64,000 bases of DNA from Rhodoplanes serenus (GTDB lineage: Bacteria; Pseudomonadota; Alphaproteobacteria; Rhizobiales; Xanthobacteraceae), in contig CAMDDZ010000024.1 of NCBI GenBank assembly GCA_945893145.1, positions 1 to 64,000 of the forward strand, given 5' to 3'. Position 1 is the first letter of the stretch. Each line of letters begins with the position of its first letter. Position numbers and translations under genes: made by a program. This document shows, piece after piece, positions 1 to 7,822 of this stretch. The notes beneath the pieces are model-generated. The model ran no database searches. It had not been told where the DNA came from and worked only from the letters and a program-made list of their open reading frames with translations.

Positions 1-606
1 GGTGACCAGATCGGGCGTGGTGCGGAACGTCACCGATGTGACATTGACGTCGGCGGTGATCTTGAACAAAGCCGCCGACAGGTGCTGCGTGCTGCCGGGC
101 GCGATCGTGCCGATGTTCAGCTTGCCGGGATTGGATTTCGCGGCCGCGATGATGTCCGGGACGGTCTTCAGCGGACCGCCGGCCTTGGTGGTGATCAGAA
201 GATCGAGCCAGGCCATCACCGAGATTGGCGTGAAGTCGCGCAGCACGTCATAGGGCAGGGATTTGAACAGCGACTTACTGATCGCTGTGCCGTTGCCGGT
301 GAGCGTCAGCGTATAGCCGTCTGGGGCGGCCGACGCGCCGGCCTTCGACGCAACGATCCCGCCGGCGCCGGGGCGATTGTCGATGATGAATTGCTGACCG
401 AGGCGCTCGCTCAGCTTCAGCGCCAGGATGCGGGTTGTGGTGTCGGCGACGCCGCCCGGCCCATAGGGCACCAGGATGCGCACCGGGCGGTTCGGATAGT
501 CGGATTGTGCCAGAGCCGGCGTTGCAACCACCGCCGCAAGCGCCGATATGAGCAGCAGCGGCCATGCGCGGCTGTGGCAGCGTGCCTTGTTGTTCGATGA
601 CGGCAT
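1..606 (-). CDS. Bug-family (TctC-like) tripartite tricarboxylate transporter binding protein, C-terminus cut off by window edge
   Basis: Periplasmic solute-binding protein of the tripartite tricarboxylate transporter type. About 202 residues are visible. Residues 1-33 form a signal peptide with a hydrophobic core ending in ALA, then YPNRPVRILVPYGPGG, the usual first strand and ligand loop of Bug proteins. NRPGAGG and APDGYTL follow in the expected order, as does NPGKLNIGT. The reading frame is open to base 1, so the rest of the gene lies outside the window. No TctA or TctB membrane gene is visible nearby. The ligand cannot be read from the sequence; small carboxylates are typical for the family. 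Confidence 0.9.
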   Translation of the reverse strand, partial: MPSSNNKARCHSRAWPLLLISALAAVVATPALAQSDYPNRPVRILVPYGPGGVADTTTRILALKLSERLGQQFIIDNRPGAGGIVASKAGASAAPDGYTLTLTGNGTAISKSLFKSLPYDVLRDFTPISVMAWLDLLITTKAGGPLKTVPDIIAAAKSNPGKLNIGTIAPGSTQHLSAALFKITADVNVTSVTFRTTPDLVT

Positions 607-741
607 GGTTTCGGCCCCGGGCTGGCGATGTCGCATTCTGTCACAATGCCCGTGTAACAGCGGTTTGCCCAGTCCGGGTCGAGGCAGGGGGGCGACCTTC
701 CGCGCCTGTTCAGACAAATGCCGGAGGCGTACGTTAGGTTC

Positions 742-1431
742 ATGAACGAGACCGTCAAAGTCGAGACGATCCAAGTCGAGCCGAACCAAGTCGTCAGGGC
801 AAAGCCCCTGCCGGCGCGGGCGCTTTCGCTGCCGAACCTGCTGACCTACGCGCGCATCGCCGCGGTGCCGGTGGTCATCGCGCTGATGTATTGGCAGAGC
901 ATTCTGGGCGGCGGGCTGTGGCTGCGCTGGGCCGCGCTCGCGGTCTTCATCGGGGCTGCCATCACCGACGTGCTCGATGGCTATTTCGCCCGCATGTACG
1001 GTCAGCAGTCCTCGCTCGGCCGCATGCTCGATCCCATTGCCGACAAGCTTCTGGTGGCATCGTGCCTGCTGATGCTGGCTGCCGAAGATTCGATCCGCGG
1101 CTGGTCGTTGCTCGCCGCCGTCATCATCCTGTGCCGCGAAATTCTGGTGTCCGGCCTGCGCGAATATCTCGCTGAGCTGCGCGTCAGCGTGCCGGTGTCG
1201 CGGCTGGCCAAATGGAAAACCACCTGGCAACTTGTGGCAGTGGGTTTTTTGATCGCCGGCGAGGCTGGCGACAGGTTCATTTCGCTGGCCAGCGGACTGC
1301 CGTTCACCTCGGAAGACACGCCGGTGGTCACCAACATCGGGCTGGCGCTGCTCTGGCTCTCTGCGCTGGTCACGCTTTACACCGGATGGGACTATCTGCG
1401 CGCCGGCCTCAAGCACATGATCGACGAATGA
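742..1431 (+). CDS. pgsA: CDP-diacylglycerol--glycerol-3-phosphate 3-phosphatidyltransferase
   Basis: Inner-membrane enzyme of phosphatidylglycerol synthesis. It exchanges CMP of CDP-diacylglycerol for glycerol-3-phosphate to give phosphatidylglycerophosphate. The CDP-alcohol phosphotransferase signature DG..AR........G...D...D is complete (DVLDGYFAR at residues 76-84, closing Asp residues at 97 and 101), and several hydrophobic segments follow. The length of 229 aa is normal apart from a polar N-terminal tail of about 30 residues. An in-frame ATG at 718 is also possible; I prefer 742 only because the upstream extension adds nothing conserved, and neither start has a well-spaced ribosome binding site. 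The stop overlaps the moaD start as ATGA, so the two genes are translationally coupled. Confidence 0.93.
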   Translation: MNETVKVETIQVEPNQVVRAKPLPARALSLPNLLTYARIAAVPVVIALMYWQSILGGGLWLRWAALAVFIGAAITDVLDGYFARMYGQQSSLGRMLDPIADKLLVASCLLMLAAEDSIRGWSLLAAVIILCREILVSGLREYLAELRVSVPVSRLAKWKTTWQLVAVGFLIAGEAGDRFISLASGLPFTSEDTPVVTNIGLALLWLSALVTLYTGWDYLRAGLKHMIDE

Positions 1432-1688
1432 GCCAGTTGAAGCTCATCTATTTTTCCTGGGTGCGCGAGCGTGTCGGCAAGGCCGAAGAAGAGGTCGCGC
1501 CGCCGAAGGATGTCGTGACCGTGTCCGAACTGATGAGCTGGCTGGCGCGGCGCGGCGAGGAATACGCCCATGCGTTCGAGAACCCGAAGGTGATCCGTGC
1601 CGCCATCGACCGCAGCCACGTGCGGCCCGACACCGCGATTGCGGGGGCACGCGAGATCGCGTTTTTCCCGCCGATGACGGGTGGATGA
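1428..1688 (+). CDS. moaD: Molybdopterin synthase sulfur-carrier subunit
   Basis: Small ubiquitin-like sulfur carrier of molybdenum cofactor synthesis. Its C-terminal glycine is converted to a thiocarboxylate that donates sulfur to precursor Z inside the MoaD-MoaE complex. The 86-residue protein has the beta-grasp opening LKLIYFSWVRERVG and ends in PPMTGG, the obligatory Gly-Gly terminus. The start overlaps the pgsA stop by ATGA, and the stop directly abuts the moaE ATG, so pgsA-moaD-moaE is one tight operon. No other moa or moe genes are present here. Confidence 0.94.
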   Translation: MSQLKLIYFSWVRERVGKAEEEVAPPKDVVTVSELMSWLARRGEEYAHAFENPKVIRAAIDRSHVRPDTAIAGAREIAFFPPMTGG

Positions 1689-2171
1689 ATGGCGAGCACG
1701 ATCCGCCTGCAACGCGAAGATTTTGATGCTGCCGCCGAAGCGGCCAAGCTCACGCGCGGGCGCAGCGATATCGGCGCCGTCGTGACCTTCACCGGCATCT
1801 GCCGCGGCTCGGAGTCCGGCGATCCGATTGCGGCGCTGACGCTCGAACATTACCCCGGCATGGCCGAAGCTGAGATCAGCCGCCACGTCGAGGACGCGCA
1901 GGCGCGCTGGCCGTTGCTGGGCGTCACGGTGATCCACCGCTACGGCCGCATGATGCCGGGCGAAAACATTGTGCTTGTCGTCACTGCCTCATCGCACCGG
2001 CAGGCGGCCTTCGCGGCGGCGGAATTCCTGATGGACTATCTGAAAACCCGTGCGCCGTTCTGGAAGCAGGTCGAAAGCGTGTCCGGCAAAACCTGGGTCG
2101 AGGCCCAACAGGCCGATGACGCCGCTGCCAAGCGCTGGAACAAGCCGCCGGGCCGCGAAGCTGCCGAATAG
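1689..2171 (+). CDS. moaE: Molybdopterin synthase catalytic subunit
   Basis: Large subunit of molybdopterin synthase, which with MoaD inserts two sulfurs into precursor Z to form molybdopterin. The 160-residue protein has VVTFTGICRG near residue 31, the HRYG motif at 83-86 and the active-site lysine region PFWKQVES...GKTWVEAQ, with Lys126 and Lys134 matching the conserved lysines of the family. There is no gap after moaD. A 48-base gap follows before the next gene, which has its own ribosome binding site. Confidence 0.95.
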   Translation: MASTIRLQREDFDAAAEAAKLTRGRSDIGAVVTFTGICRGSESGDPIAALTLEHYPGMAEAEISRHVEDAQARWPLLGVTVIHRYGRMMPGENIVLVVTASSHRQAAFAAAEFLMDYLKTRAPFWKQVESVSGKTWVEAQQADDAAAKRWNKPPGREAAE

Positions 2172-2219
2172 ATTGCGTCAATCGTCTTGACGCGCGCGTT
2201 ACGCCCAAGGAGCGAACCG

Positions 2220-3173
2220 ATGATCCGCTTTGTCGCCTGCGTTGCGCTGACGATCGCCGCGACGGTGAGCGCGCAAGCGCAGTCGCGGGTGTCATATTTT
2301 CCGGTGACGCCCGGTGCCCATCCCCACGACGTCGCGGCCGCGGCTGACGGCAAGGTCTGGTACAGCGCGCAATCCAAGGGCTATCTCGGCCTGCTCGATC
2401 CGAAGACCGGCAAGGACGAGAACATCCCGATCGGCGCGGGTTCGGCGCCGCACGGCGTCATTATCGGGCCTGACGGATCACCCTGGCTCACCGACGGCGG
2501 CCTCAACGCGAACGTCCGCTACGATCTCAAGACCAAGAAATTCGAATACTTCGCGCTGCCGCTGTATCTGCCGAGCGCCAACCTGAACACCGGCGTGTTC
2601 GACAAGGACGGCGTCTACTGGTTCACCGGCCAGAACGGCGTGCACGGTTACGTCAATCCGAAGACCGGCAAGCACGAAAGCTGGAAGTCGCCGCGTCGCG
2701 GCAGCTACGGCATCACGGTGACGCCTTCGAACGAGGTCTGGTATGTGGCGCTGTCCGGCGACCATCTCGGCAAGATCGACAAGGCGACCGGCAACGTCAT
2801 GATTGTCGAGCCGCACAAGAAGGGCGCTGGTCCCCGCCGCGTGTGGTCGGACTCCAAGGGAATACTCTGGGTCAGCTTCTGGCATTCCGGCGAGGTCGGC
2901 CGTTACGATCCGGCGGCGAAGACGTGGAAGACTTGGCTCTTGCCGAATAATCCGGGCGCCGGCTGCTACGCGGTCTATGTGGATGAGCAGGACAAGGTCT
3001 GGCTCACCGACTTCATGACCAATGCCATCGTCCGCTTCGATCCGGCGACCGAGAAATTCGAGAGCTTCGCGAGCGATAAGCGCGGCGCCTCGGTGCGCCA
3101 GATGCTCGGCCGGCCGGGCGAACTGTGGGGCGCTGAATCCGGCAACGACCGTCTGGTGTTGGTTCGTTACTGA
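2220..3173 (+). CDS. Secreted Vgb/SMP-30-like beta-propeller protein (putative lyase or lactonase)
   Basis: A 317-residue exported protein. Residues 1-21 are a signal peptide ending in AQAQ. The rest is a series of propeller blades built on W-Y/L-T/S-D and I/Y-R/G-x-DP-x-T-x-K/G, for example LGLLDPKTGK, WLTDGGL, VRYDLKTKKF, LGKIDKATGN and IVRFDPATEKF. This matches the streptogramin B lyase (Vgb) and gluconolactonase-like families. Many chromosomal relatives do not act on streptogramins, so the substrate is unknown. The ATG at 2220 follows AAGGAG with correct spacing; an upstream in-frame start at 2187 would disrupt the signal peptide. The next gene starts 3 bases after the stop, suggesting co-transcription. 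Confidence 0.8.
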   Translation: MIRFVACVALTIAATVSAQAQSRVSYFPVTPGAHPHDVAAAADGKVWYSAQSKGYLGLLDPKTGKDENIPIGAGSAPHGVIIGPDGSPWLTDGGLNANVRYDLKTKKFEYFALPLYLPSANLNTGVFDKDGVYWFTGQNGVHGYVNPKTGKHESWKSPRRGSYGITVTPSNEVWYVALSGDHLGKIDKATGNVMIVEPHKKGAGPRRVWSDSKGILWVSFWHSGEVGRYDPAAKTWKTWLLPNNPGAGCYAVYVDEQDKVWLTDFMTNAIVRFDPATEKFESFASDKRGASVRQMLGRPGELWGAESGNDRLVLVRY

Positions 3174-3176
3174 GCG

Positions 3177-3950
3177 ATGAGCGGCGCGATAGCACGGCGA
3201 CGTATCCTAAGGCTGCTGGCCGGTGCCCCATTGCTGGCCGCGAGCGGCGGTCTTGCGACGGCGGCGGAGTCGAAGCGGATCGCCGGTCTGATCGCCAAGG
3301 CCAAGGGTTCTCCCAAGATCGCGGACCGGATCGACCTGATTTCACGCGGGTTGTTCGGCGCCAAGTATGTGGCCGACACGCTGATCGGCGGGCCGAAGCA
3401 GCCCGAGAAGTTCGTCGTTTACGACGACGCGTTCGATTGCGTGACCTATTGCGAAATCGTGCTGGCCGCAGCTCTTGCCGGCGACATGCCGGGCTTCGAG
3501 TCGGCGTTGCGCCAGATCCGCTACCATAATGGCGAGGTGGCCTGGCGCGAGCGCAACCACTACTTTTCCGATTGGTGCGCCCGCAACATCGAGAACAAGA
3601 TTTGCGGTCCGGTTGCGATCGACACCGTGCCGATCGTCAAAAGTTCGAACCTCGTGCCGGAGCTCGGCAAGCAGCAGTGGACCCTGGACGTAATCCCACA
3701 AGCGAAGCTGTTGGAAAACGCCGCGGTGCTGCAGACCGGCGACATCCTCGGCTTCATCTCGAGGCGAGCGAACCTCGATTATGCGCACACCGGCTTCATC
3801 GCCTTCGGCAAAAACAACGGCGAGCTGCTGCTGCGCCATGCGTCGAGCACGCGCCTGCGCGTCATGGAGCAGCCGCTGGCGCCGTTCCTCGCGGCGAATC
3901 GAACTGAATATGTCACGGTGGTGAGGCCGCAAGAGCGTCCTGCGGCCTAG
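3177..3950 (+). CDS. DUF1460 family protein, probable secreted NlpC/P60-fold amidase
   Basis: A 257-residue protein of the DUF1460 (N-acetylmuramoyl-L-alanine amidase-like) family. The N-terminus has RRRILRLLAGAPLLAASG, a Tat-like signal with consecutive arginines ahead of a hydrophobic stretch. The likely catalytic Cys88 lies in FDCVTYCE and the likely catalytic His204 in YAHTGF, an arrangement shared with NlpC/P60 papain-like hydrolases. A role in cell-wall or muropeptide cleavage is inferred from the family. It starts 3 bases after the propeller gene, so the two are probably one operon, and is convergent with ilvE. Confidence 0.8.
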   Translation: MSGAIARRRILRLLAGAPLLAASGGLATAAESKRIAGLIAKAKGSPKIADRIDLISRGLFGAKYVADTLIGGPKQPEKFVVYDDAFDCVTYCEIVLAAALAGDMPGFESALRQIRYHNGEVAWRERNHYFSDWCARNIENKICGPVAIDTVPIVKSSNLVPELGKQQWTLDVIPQAKLLENAAVLQTGDILGFISRRANLDYAHTGFIAFGKNNGELLLRHASSTRLRVMEQPLAPFLAANRTEYVTVVRPQERPAA

Positions 3951-3971
3951 CAATGAGCGCCGTTGAGCCGA

Positions 3972-4862
3972 CTAAGCCGCCGCTGCCTTGCCCTTTGGCT
4001 GCACCTCGGCGGTGTAATCGTCCATCAGCTGCTTGGTGATGGCGCCCGGCGTGAACTTCCACTGGGCGATCTCCGCCACCGCCGTCACCTCCGCTGCTGT
4101 GCCCGTGATGAAGCACTCGGAGAACTGCGACAGCTCGTCCGGCATGATGCGGCGCTCGATCACCTCGATGCCGCGCTTCTTCGCGAGCCCCATTGCAGTG
4201 GCGCGTGTGAGGCCGGCCAGGAAGCAGTCGGCGATCGGCGTGTGGATCTTGCCGTCCTTGATGAAGAAGATGTTGGCGCCGGTGCATTCGGCGACGCGGC
4301 CCTGCCAGTCCAGCATCATCGCGTCGGCGCAGCCTTTGCGTTCGGCGCGGTGCTTGGAGATCGTACAGATCGCGTAGAGGCCGGCGGCTTTGGCCAGCGC
4401 CGGCGCGGTCTTGGGGTCCGGACGGCGATAGTCGGCGAGGTCGAGCCGGATGCCCTTGAGGCGCTGCGCCGGATCGAAGTAACTCGGCCATTCCCAGTTG
4501 GCGATCGCGAGGTGAATCTTATTATTCATCGCGGTCACGCCGAGCTGTTCCGAGCCCCGCCAGGCGATGGCGCGGACGTAGCAGTTCGGCATCCCGTTTT
4601 TCTCAACCACCAGCCGCTTGGCGGCATCGATCTCGGCGACTGAATAGGGAATCTCGAAATCGAGAATCTGGCCCGAGCGCTTGAGCCGCTCAGAGTGCTC
4701 GGTTTCCTTGAAGATGGCGCCGCCATAGGCGCGCTCGCCTTCGAACACGCAGCTTGCGTAGTGCAGACCGTGGGTCAGCACGCTGATCTGCGACTCAGAC
4801 GTCGGGATCAGCTTGCCGTCGAACCAAATTAGGTCGGAGCGCTGATCGAAGGCCACGGACAT
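3972..4862 (-). CDS. ilvE: Branched-chain amino acid aminotransferase
   Basis: Fold-type IV PLP enzyme catalysing the last step of Leu, Ile and Val synthesis: amino transfer between glutamate and the branched-chain 2-oxo acids. The protein has 296 residues. HGLHYASCVFEGERAY at 31-46 is the usual N-terminal substrate loop, AKAAGLYA carries the probable PLP lysine Lys158, and VAECTGANIFF at 190-200 is the class IV signature. It is transcribed away from the marR gene, with a 259-base intergenic region that contains a hairpin and degenerate A/T-rich repeats. A D-amino-acid aminotransferase or ADC lyase is less likely, given length and motifs. Confidence 0.93.
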   Translation of the reverse strand: MSVAFDQRSDLIWFDGKLIPTSESQISVLTHGLHYASCVFEGERAYGGAIFKETEHSERLKRSGQILDFEIPYSVAEIDAAKRLVVEKNGMPNCYVRAIAWRGSEQLGVTAMNNKIHLAIANWEWPSYFDPAQRLKGIRLDLADYRRPDPKTAPALAKAAGLYAICTISKHRAERKGCADAMMLDWQGRVAECTGANIFFIKDGKIHTPIADCFLAGLTRATAMGLAKKRGIEVIERRIMPDELSQFSECFITGTAAEVTAVAEIAQWKFTPGAITKQLMDDYTAEVQPKGKAAAA

Positions 4863-4924
4863 GGCATTCCCTCCTCAAAGAACGGGAACCAGCCGGACTG
4901 GCCCCATGATCTGCGGCCTGTCGC

Positions 4925-4985
4925 CGCTTTTGCTTCGAAACCTAAGCTTTGCTCAAAACCCAAGTTTTGCTTCAAAACTCAAGTC
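4925..4985. repeat. Degenerate A/T-rich repeat block with a short hairpin upstream of ilvE
   Basis: Three imperfect copies of a roughly 20-base unit of the form TTTTGCTTCAAAACCCAAG run through the ilvE-marR divergent region. The last copy forms a perfect 7-bp hairpin, AGTTTTG-ctt-CAAAACT, at 4963-4979. Its base composition stands out against the GC-rich surroundings. It lies 60 to 120 bases upstream of ilvE and could be part of a promoter, operator or leader. No function can be read from it. Confidence 0.45.
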
Positions 4986-5112
4986 CCGATATGTTTCGGG
5001 TGACCAATCAGAGCGCGCTTCCACGGCCGGTTTCAACGATTACCGCCGGAAAGAGCCCCGCCGGTACGATCCTTTCGCGAAAACGCGACTTTGGGTAACA
5101 AACTAACCGAAA

Positions 5113-5133
5113 TATGTCAACATGGCTGACATA
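5113..5133. promoter_or_regulatory. Inverted repeat centred on the marR start codon, candidate autoregulatory operator
   Basis: TATGTCA (5113-5119) and TGACATA (5127-5133) are perfect 7-bp arms separated by 7 bases, and the ATG of the MarR-type gene (5122-5124) sits in the spacer. MarR-family proteins usually bind 16 to 22 bp dyads in their own promoter or leader, so this is a plausible autoregulatory site. The link to this regulator is an inference. Confidence 0.45.
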
Positions 5134-5670
5134 AATATTGGCGGCCTTCCCGACGGGCCAGCCCAGAGCACCACTGCCTCGAAGCCGCAATCCCATGAGC
5201 CGATCTGGGACCTGATCGAGCTTCTGTTCTTCGCCTATCGCGACTTCGTCAGCGATCCCGACGATGTCCTGGCCAAGTTCGGATTTGGCCGGGCGCATCA
5301 CCGGGTGATGCATTTCGTCAATCGGCACCCCGGCATCAAAGTGGCCGACCTGCTGGATGTGTTGAAGATCACCAAGCAATCGCTCGGGCGCGTGCTCAAG
5401 CAGCTGGTCGATGAGGGCTATGTCACCCAAAAGGAAGGCGAGAACGATCGCCGCCAGCGGTTGCTCTACGTCACGCCCAAGGGCGAGCAGCTCGCCATGA
5501 AGCTCGCGGGCCTGCAGACCGAACGCATTGCGCGCGCGCTGGGCGAGCTTGGCCCGGGCGCGCATGAGGCGGCGCGCCGCTTTCTGGTCGCCATGATCGA
5601 CGCCGATGGCCGCGATAGCGTGCAGCGCCTGATCGCGCGCGCCGATCGCGCCCGGCGGCCGCGGACCTGA
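5122..5670 (+). CDS. MarR-family transcriptional regulator, PetP-like
   Basis: A 182-residue winged-helix regulator. The centre reads HRVMHFVNRHPGIKVADLL, then the recognition-helix region ITKQSLGRVLKQLVDEGYV, then a wing with ENDRRQRLLYVTPKG, the classic MarR arrangement. The gene lies 15 bases upstream of an OmpR-type response regulator, as petP and petR do in Rhodobacter capsulatus and other alphaproteobacteria. The cytochrome bc1 genes that accompany petPR there are not in this window. No clear ribosome binding site precedes the ATG, and a 21-bp dyad overlaps the start. Confidence 0.85.
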   Translation: MADINIGGLPDGPAQSTTASKPQSHEPIWDLIELLFFAYRDFVSDPDDVLAKFGFGRAHHRVMHFVNRHPGIKVADLLDVLKITKQSLGRVLKQLVDEGYVTQKEGENDRRQRLLYVTPKGEQLAMKLAGLQTERIARALGELGPGAHEAARRFLVAMIDADGRDSVQRLIARADRARRPRT

Positions 5671-5685
5671 ACGCGGAGAGAATCG

Positions 5686-6399
5686 ATGGTAGCGGTCGCC
5701 GTCCCAATTCCGCCCGCCGATGACGCGCCGCATCTTCTGGTCGTGGACGACGATCGGCGCATTCGCGATCTGCTGTCGCGCTATCTCGCCTCCGAAGGCT
5801 ATCGCATCAGCGTGGCCGAGTCCGCGGCCGAGGCGCGCGCCAAGCTGAGCGGTCTGCGCTTCGATCTTCTGATCCTCGACGTGATGATGCCGGGCGAAAC
5901 CGGCTTCGAGTTCGCGCGCTCGATCCGGAAATCCTCGACGGTGCCGATCCTGATGCTGACCGCCCGCGACGCCGCGGAGAGCCGGATCACCGGGCTCGAA
6001 AGTGGCGCCGACGACTACGTGTCGAAGCCGTTCGAGCCGCGCGAGCTGTCGCTGCGCATCGCCAACATCCTCAAGCGCGCGCGGCCCGCCGTGGCGGCGC
6101 CGGCCGAAACCATTCGGTTCGGCGAATTCGTGTTTCACATCGGTCGCGCCGAGTTGCGCAAGGGCGACGCCGTGCTTCGCCTCACCGACCGCGAACGCGA
6201 GATGCTTCAGGTGCTTGCCGCAACGCCCGGTGAGACGATCCCGCGCTTGGCGCTCGCCGGTAATGGTGACGCGGTCAGCGAGCGCGCCGTCGATGTGCAG
6301 ATCAACCGGCTGCGCCGCAAGATCGAGCGCGATCCAGCCAATCCGTTGATCGTGCAAACCGTGCGCGGCATCGGCTACCGCCTGGTGCTCTCGACATGA
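5686..6399 (+). CDS. OmpR-family two-component response regulator, PetR-like
   Basis: A 237-residue response regulator. The receiver domain (about residues 16-130) has the acidic pocket VVDDD at 19-23, the phosphoacceptor Asp65 in LILDVMMPG, Thr92 in LTARD and Lys114 in SKPFEP. The C-terminal winged helix carries LRLTDRERE and ERAVDVQINRLRRKIE, typical of OmpR/PhoB outputs. GGAGAG precedes the start. The stop overlaps the downstream kinase start by 4 bases, so the pair is co-translated. Targets cannot be read from the sequence; the family context suggests respiratory or cell-envelope control. Confidence 0.93.
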   Translation: MVAVAVPIPPADDAPHLLVVDDDRRIRDLLSRYLASEGYRISVAESAAEARAKLSGLRFDLLILDVMMPGETGFEFARSIRKSSTVPILMLTARDAAESRITGLESGADDYVSKPFEPRELSLRIANILKRARPAVAAPAETIRFGEFVFHIGRAELRKGDAVLRLTDREREMLQVLAATPGETIPRLALAGNGDAVSERAVDVQINRLRRKIERDPANPLIVQTVRGIGYRLVLST

Positions 6400-7784
6400 C
6401 CACCCTCGACGTCGGCATTGCGCGCCTGCGTTCCGCTGCCATCCGGGTGTCCGACGGCTGGGGCCGCTTCAACGTTTCGTTCAAGCGCATCATGCCGAAG
6501 GGCCTCTATGCCCGCGCGCTGCTGATCATCATCGCCCCGATGGTGATTCTGCAGTCCGTGGTGGCGTTCGTCTTCATGGAGCGGCACTGGAATCTGGTGA
6601 CGCAGAATCTTTCGGCCGCGGTGGTGCAGGACATTGCCGCCCTGGTTGAGCTCACCAAGAGTTTTCCGCTGGACACCGAACACGCGGAGGTGCGCCGCAT
6701 CGCGCAACAGCGGCTCGGCCTGGTGGTCGATTTCCTGCCGACCTCGGACATGCCGCCGCCCGGTCCCAAGCCATTCTTCTCGCTGCTCGACCAGGCGCTT
6801 TCGCTCGAGCTGCGCAAGCAAATCGGCCGGCCGTTCTGGATCGACACCGTCGGCCGTTCCAATCTGGTCGAGATTCGTATTGCGCTCGACAATACGGTGA
6901 TGCGGGTGTTCGCCCGGCGCAGCGCCGCCTATGCGTCGAATTCGGAAATTTTCCTGCTCTGGATGGTCGGCACCTCGCTGGTGCTGCTGGCGGTCGCGAT
7001 CGCCTTCCTGCGCAATCAGATCAGGCCGATCTTGCGGCTCGCCGACGCTGCCGAGAGCTTCGGCAAAGGCCGCGATGCGCCGAACTTCCGTCCGCGCGGT
7101 GCGCGCGAGGTGCGGCGCGCGGCGCAGGCTTTCCTCGAAATGAAAGCCCGCATCGAGCGCGCCATGGAGCAACGCACCGCGATGCTGGCCGGCGTGTCGC
7201 ACGATCTGCGCACCGTGCTGACGCGCTTTAAGCTCGAGCTTGCGCTGCTGGGCGGGGGGCCTGAGGTCGGGGCGATGAAGAAGGACGTCGACGAGATGGG
7301 CCGGATGCTCGAGGCCTATCTGGCGTTCGCGCGCGGCGACACCGGCGAGCAGTCGGCGCCGACCGACATGGCGGACTTCCTCGACGAACTCAAAACCGAC
7401 GCCGAGCGCAACGGCCACAAGGCGAGCGTCACGTTCCACGGCTATCCGATCGTCACCGTGAAGCCCGCGGCCTTCAAGCGCTGCCTCGGCAACCTGGTTT
7501 CCAATGCGGCGCGTCACGCACCGTCAATCGCGATTACCGGCCATCGCGATCATCGCTGGCTCACCGTCACGGTCGATGACGACGGCCCCGGTATTCCGGC
7601 GGCGATGCGCGAGGAGGTGTTCAAGCCGTTCCTGCGCCTCGACGACGCGCGCAATCAGGACGAGGGCGGCACGGGCCTCGGTCTGGCGATTGCGCGTGAC
7701 ATCGCGCGGTCGCACGGCGGCGACATCCTGCTCGGCGACAGCCCGCTGGGCGGCTTGCGCGCGACCGTGCGCGTGCCGGTCTAG
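6396..7784 (+). CDS. Membrane-bound sensor histidine kinase, EnvZ/PetS-like
   Basis: Cognate kinase of the upstream response regulator. The 462-residue protein has TM1 near 40-60, a periplasmic sensor loop of about 120 residues with no recognised domain, TM2 near 184-205, and a HAMP segment starting at RNQIRPILRLADAAE. The H-box is VSHDLRTVLTRFKLE with His269 as phosphorylation site, followed by the N-box NLVSNAARHA (367-376), the G1 box DDDGPGIP and the G2 box GTGLGL (425-430). The domain order is that of EnvZ-type kinases. It overlaps the regulator gene by ATGA. Confidence 0.93.
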   Translation: MTTLDVGIARLRSAAIRVSDGWGRFNVSFKRIMPKGLYARALLIIIAPMVILQSVVAFVFMERHWNLVTQNLSAAVVQDIAALVELTKSFPLDTEHAEVRRIAQQRLGLVVDFLPTSDMPPPGPKPFFSLLDQALSLELRKQIGRPFWIDTVGRSNLVEIRIALDNTVMRVFARRSAAYASNSEIFLLWMVGTSLVLLAVAIAFLRNQIRPILRLADAAESFGKGRDAPNFRPRGAREVRRAAQAFLEMKARIERAMEQRTAMLAGVSHDLRTVLTRFKLELALLGGGPEVGAMKKDVDEMGRMLEAYLAFARGDTGEQSAPTDMADFLDELKTDAERNGHKASVTFHGYPIVTVKPAAFKRCLGNLVSNAARHAPSIAITGHRDHRWLTVTVDDDGPGIPAAMREEVFKPFLRLDDARNQDEGGTGLGLAIARDIARSHGGDILLGDSPLGGLRATVRVPV

Positions 7785-7822
7785 CGAACGACTGATCAAA
7801 TTAACGAACGGAAGGAGCAGCC

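Noticed and set aside
5008-6357. Long minus-strand open frame (449 codons) opposite the MarR and response regulator genes
   Set aside because: It is antisense to two clear genes; the high GC content suppresses stop codons. The translation is Arg/His/Gly-rich without any recognisable domain.
6375-7517. Minus-strand frame of 380 codons opposite the histidine kinase
   Set aside because: No domain and a composition typical of reverse-frame artefacts.
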